A stretch of DNA of 14,470 bases from assembly GCA_902386085.1 (NCBI GenBank), contig CABMIA010000050.1, positions 1 to 14,470 of the forward strand, written 5' to 3'. The DNA comes from an uncultured archaeon (lineage in GTDB: Archaea > Halobacteriota > Methanosarcinia > Methanosarcinales > Methanoperedenaceae). How positions within the stretch are numbered: position 1 is the first letter of the stretch; every line of letters begins with the position of its first letter. Below the pieces are notes generated by a model. It was given only the letters and a program-made list of their open reading frames with translations. It ran no database searches and had not been told where the DNA came from. Positions 13,491-14,470 of the stretch are shown here, one piece after another. Position numbers and translations under genes: made by a program.

Positions 13491-13888
13491 AGGATCGCCA
13501 CCTTTCCTACAATCGCATCCACTAAAACCTTATCCCCGGTCTTTATGGTCGTGACAGGGTTCTTTTCAAGCTGATCCACAAGCGGGATATCAGAGATGAT
13601 CGCGCCCACTGCGACGATTGGCTCGGTCTTTATGTTTATCATGGCGCATGGGGCAGCATTGTTTTTCTTAAGCTGGTAAATCACGTAAGAACCCACTGTC
13701 GAGCCTTTTCCGCCAGGGAACACCAGCACCTTCCCTTTTATGCTTTTTCCCAAAAGTTCATGGCCTTTTTCGACCACGTTTCCTGTTTTGGGATCAATGC
13801 TTCCCAGGAATGAGATCGGCGAAGTGGTGACAAGGGCATTTCCCTGCGCTTTTCCGCGTGAGATGATATGAGCCTTGAGTTCAATCAT
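13487..13888 (-). CDS. Phosphomevalonate dehydratase small subunit (aconitase X swivel domain, DUF126)
   Basis: 133 residues from the ATG at 13888. The frame opens at a GTG at 13924, but a TATA box near 13940 would start transcription around 13915, downstream of that GTG, so the ATG is preferred. The family signature is clear: an early SRGKAQGNALVTTSPISFLG segment, DPKTGNVV, VFPGGKGSTVGSYVIYQL with the conserved serine of the swivel loop, PIVAVGAIISDIPLVD, and TGDKVLVDAIVG at the end. With the large AcnX subunit it converts mevalonate 5-phosphate to trans-anhydromevalonate 5-phosphate in the archaeal mevalonate pathway for isoprenoid lipids. The large subunit is an iron-sulfur enzyme and is not adjacent here; the only partner on the message is a 72-residue unknown protein. 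Confidence 0.9.
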   Translation of the reverse strand: MIELKAHIISRGKAQGNALVTTSPISFLGSIDPKTGNVVEKGHELLGKSIKGKVLVFPGGKGSTVGSYVIYQLKKNNAAPCAMINIKTEPIVAVGAIISDIPLVDQLEKNPVTTIKTGDKVLVDAIVGKVAIL

Positions 13889-13934
13889 ATATTCACAATC
13901 CCCTGGTTCGCATTCTCGAAACACTGATAAATGT

Positions 13935-13945
13935 TGTATAAATAA
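13935..13945 (-). promoter_or_regulatory. TATA box for the phosphomevalonate dehydratase small-subunit gene
   Basis: On the minus strand TTATTTATACA is centred about 52 bases before the ATG at 13888. Transcription would start near 13915, giving a leader of roughly 25 bases containing an AGGGGA element before the start codon. Confidence 0.5.
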
Positions 13946-14006
13946 TCTTGCCTCGGGATTCCAGAGAGAATAAAGTAAATATCAAAAATTTTTTTATTAG
14001 ATATGA

Positions 14007-14015
14007 TTAAATATA
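14007..14015 (+). promoter_or_regulatory. TATA-like box for the ammonium transporter gene
   Basis: TTAAATATA is centred about 36 bases before the ATG at 14047, giving an expected leader of about 10 bases. The region between the two divergent genes is 158 bases long, AT-rich and contains runs of T, and no other feature stands out. Confidence 0.4.
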
Positions 14016-14046
14016 AGAAAGAGGTAAAAGGCATCCTGTAGCAGGT

Positions 14047-14470
14047 ATGAAAACGAAATTTATATATTATCCAATAATTCTAATGCTGCTGGTTTTTGTT
14101 TCCCCGGTAAATGCCGGGGACGGCAGCCTCACAAACACTGATTACGCCCAGTCAATAAACTTTACATGGCTCCTGGTGGCGGCTTTCCTGGTATTTTTCA
14201 TGCAGGTAGGATTTGCAATGCTCGGGGCAGGTATAATCCGCGTAAAAAATTCATTGAATTTTTTTACGATGGTCTTCATGGACTTCTCTCTTGGCGCGAT
14301 TGCATTCTGGGCAATAGGTTTTGCCCTGATGTTCGGGGGATCAAACCCTTCACTGGGCCTGAATCTTGGAAATTCTTATGTGGGATACAGCGGATTCCTG
14401 TTAATGGGCGCATCCCAGGACACCTATTCTGCCGGGTTCCTGCTTTTCCAGATAATGTTTGCAGCAGCAG
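14047..14470 (+). CDS. amt: Ammonium transporter Amt, 5' part (truncated by window end)
   Basis: 141 codons are present and the frame runs out of the window. A signal-peptide-like hydrophobic N-terminus (IYYPIILMLLVFVSPVNAG) is followed by an extracellular segment. The first membrane helices of the Amt/Mep/Rh family come next: TWLLVAAFLVFFMQVGFAML, GAGIIRVKNSLNFFTMVFMD and LGAIAFWAIGFALMFGG. The FMQ and R-x-KN elements are typical of Amt proteins. Where many relatives have FALLEAG this one has FAMLGAG, so a usually conserved glutamate is a glycine. The later part, holding the pore histidines and the aspartate near the entrance, lies outside the window. The channel takes up ammonium across the cytoplasmic membrane; a GlnK gene may follow beyond the window. 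Confidence 0.93.
   Translation, partial: MKTKFIYYPIILMLLVFVSPVNAGDGSLTNTDYAQSINFTWLLVAAFLVFFMQVGFAMLGAGIIRVKNSLNFFTMVFMDFSLGAIAFWAIGFALMFGGSNPSLGLNLGNSYVGYSGFLLMGASQDTYSAGFLLFQIMFAAA

Noticed and set aside
13889..13924. N-terminal extension of the phosphomevalonate dehydratase small subunit from GTG 13924
   Set aside because: The TATA box near 13940 would place the transcript start after this GTG, and the 12 extra residues do not resemble the family.

Overview
The window looks like a chromosomal segment of a euryarchaeon, most likely from the Methanosarcinales or their anaerobic methane-oxidising relatives such as the Methanoperedens group. The placement is inferred from gene content, not from a marker phylogeny. 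The archaeal genes are RadB, an archaellum FlaC/FlaD-type protein, an archaeal class III-signal pilin and the small subunit of the archaeal phosphomevalonate dehydratase. A CooC-type ATPase suggests carbon monoxide dehydrogenase / acetyl-CoA synthase metabolism. Several genes have TATA-like boxes about 25-30 bases before the start, as archaeal promoters do, and others have GGAG or GGTG ribosome binding sites.

Layout. 1-1328 (+): the 3' end of a methyl-accepting chemotaxis protein carrying a C-terminal seven-cysteine two-CW domain, followed by a small protein that is only a two-CW domain. 1408-2774 (+): a tight three-gene cassette of two small membrane proteins and a triple zinc-ribbon protein, none with a known function. 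2779-3870 (-): an archaellum FlaC/FlaD-like coiled-coil protein. 4018-6083 (+): a secreted, membrane-anchored beta-sandwich surface protein and a small membrane partner. 6086-9794 (-): HTH regulator, YkgJ-type cysteine-cluster protein, a degenerate acylphosphatase-like protein, a metallophosphoesterase, CooC and RadB, with start/stop overlaps between several neighbours. 9890-12566 (+): an NrtA/SsuA/TauA-type ABC importer (binding protein, permease, ATPase). 12609-13250 (+): an archaeal pilin. 13272-13888 (-): a 72-residue protein of unknown function and the phosphomevalonate dehydratase small subunit. 14047 to the end (+): the start of an ammonium transporter.

The strongest oddity is the ABC substrate-binding protein. 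Its two halves are in reversed order, with the normally C-terminal part placed directly after the lipoprotein signal and the normally N-terminal part at the end, so it reads as a circular permutation. Other points worth attention: radB has no good ATG/GTG/TTG near its ribosome binding site but has an ideally spaced AUA overlapping the cooC stop; the acylphosphatase-like protein lacks the catalytic core and carries a 21-residue internal repeat; two two-CW domain proteins sit side by side; and the membrane / zinc-ribbon cassette lies between chemotaxis and archaellum-type genes.

No rRNA, tRNA, CRISPR array or insertion sequence was seen. No gap between genes exceeds about 140 bases.
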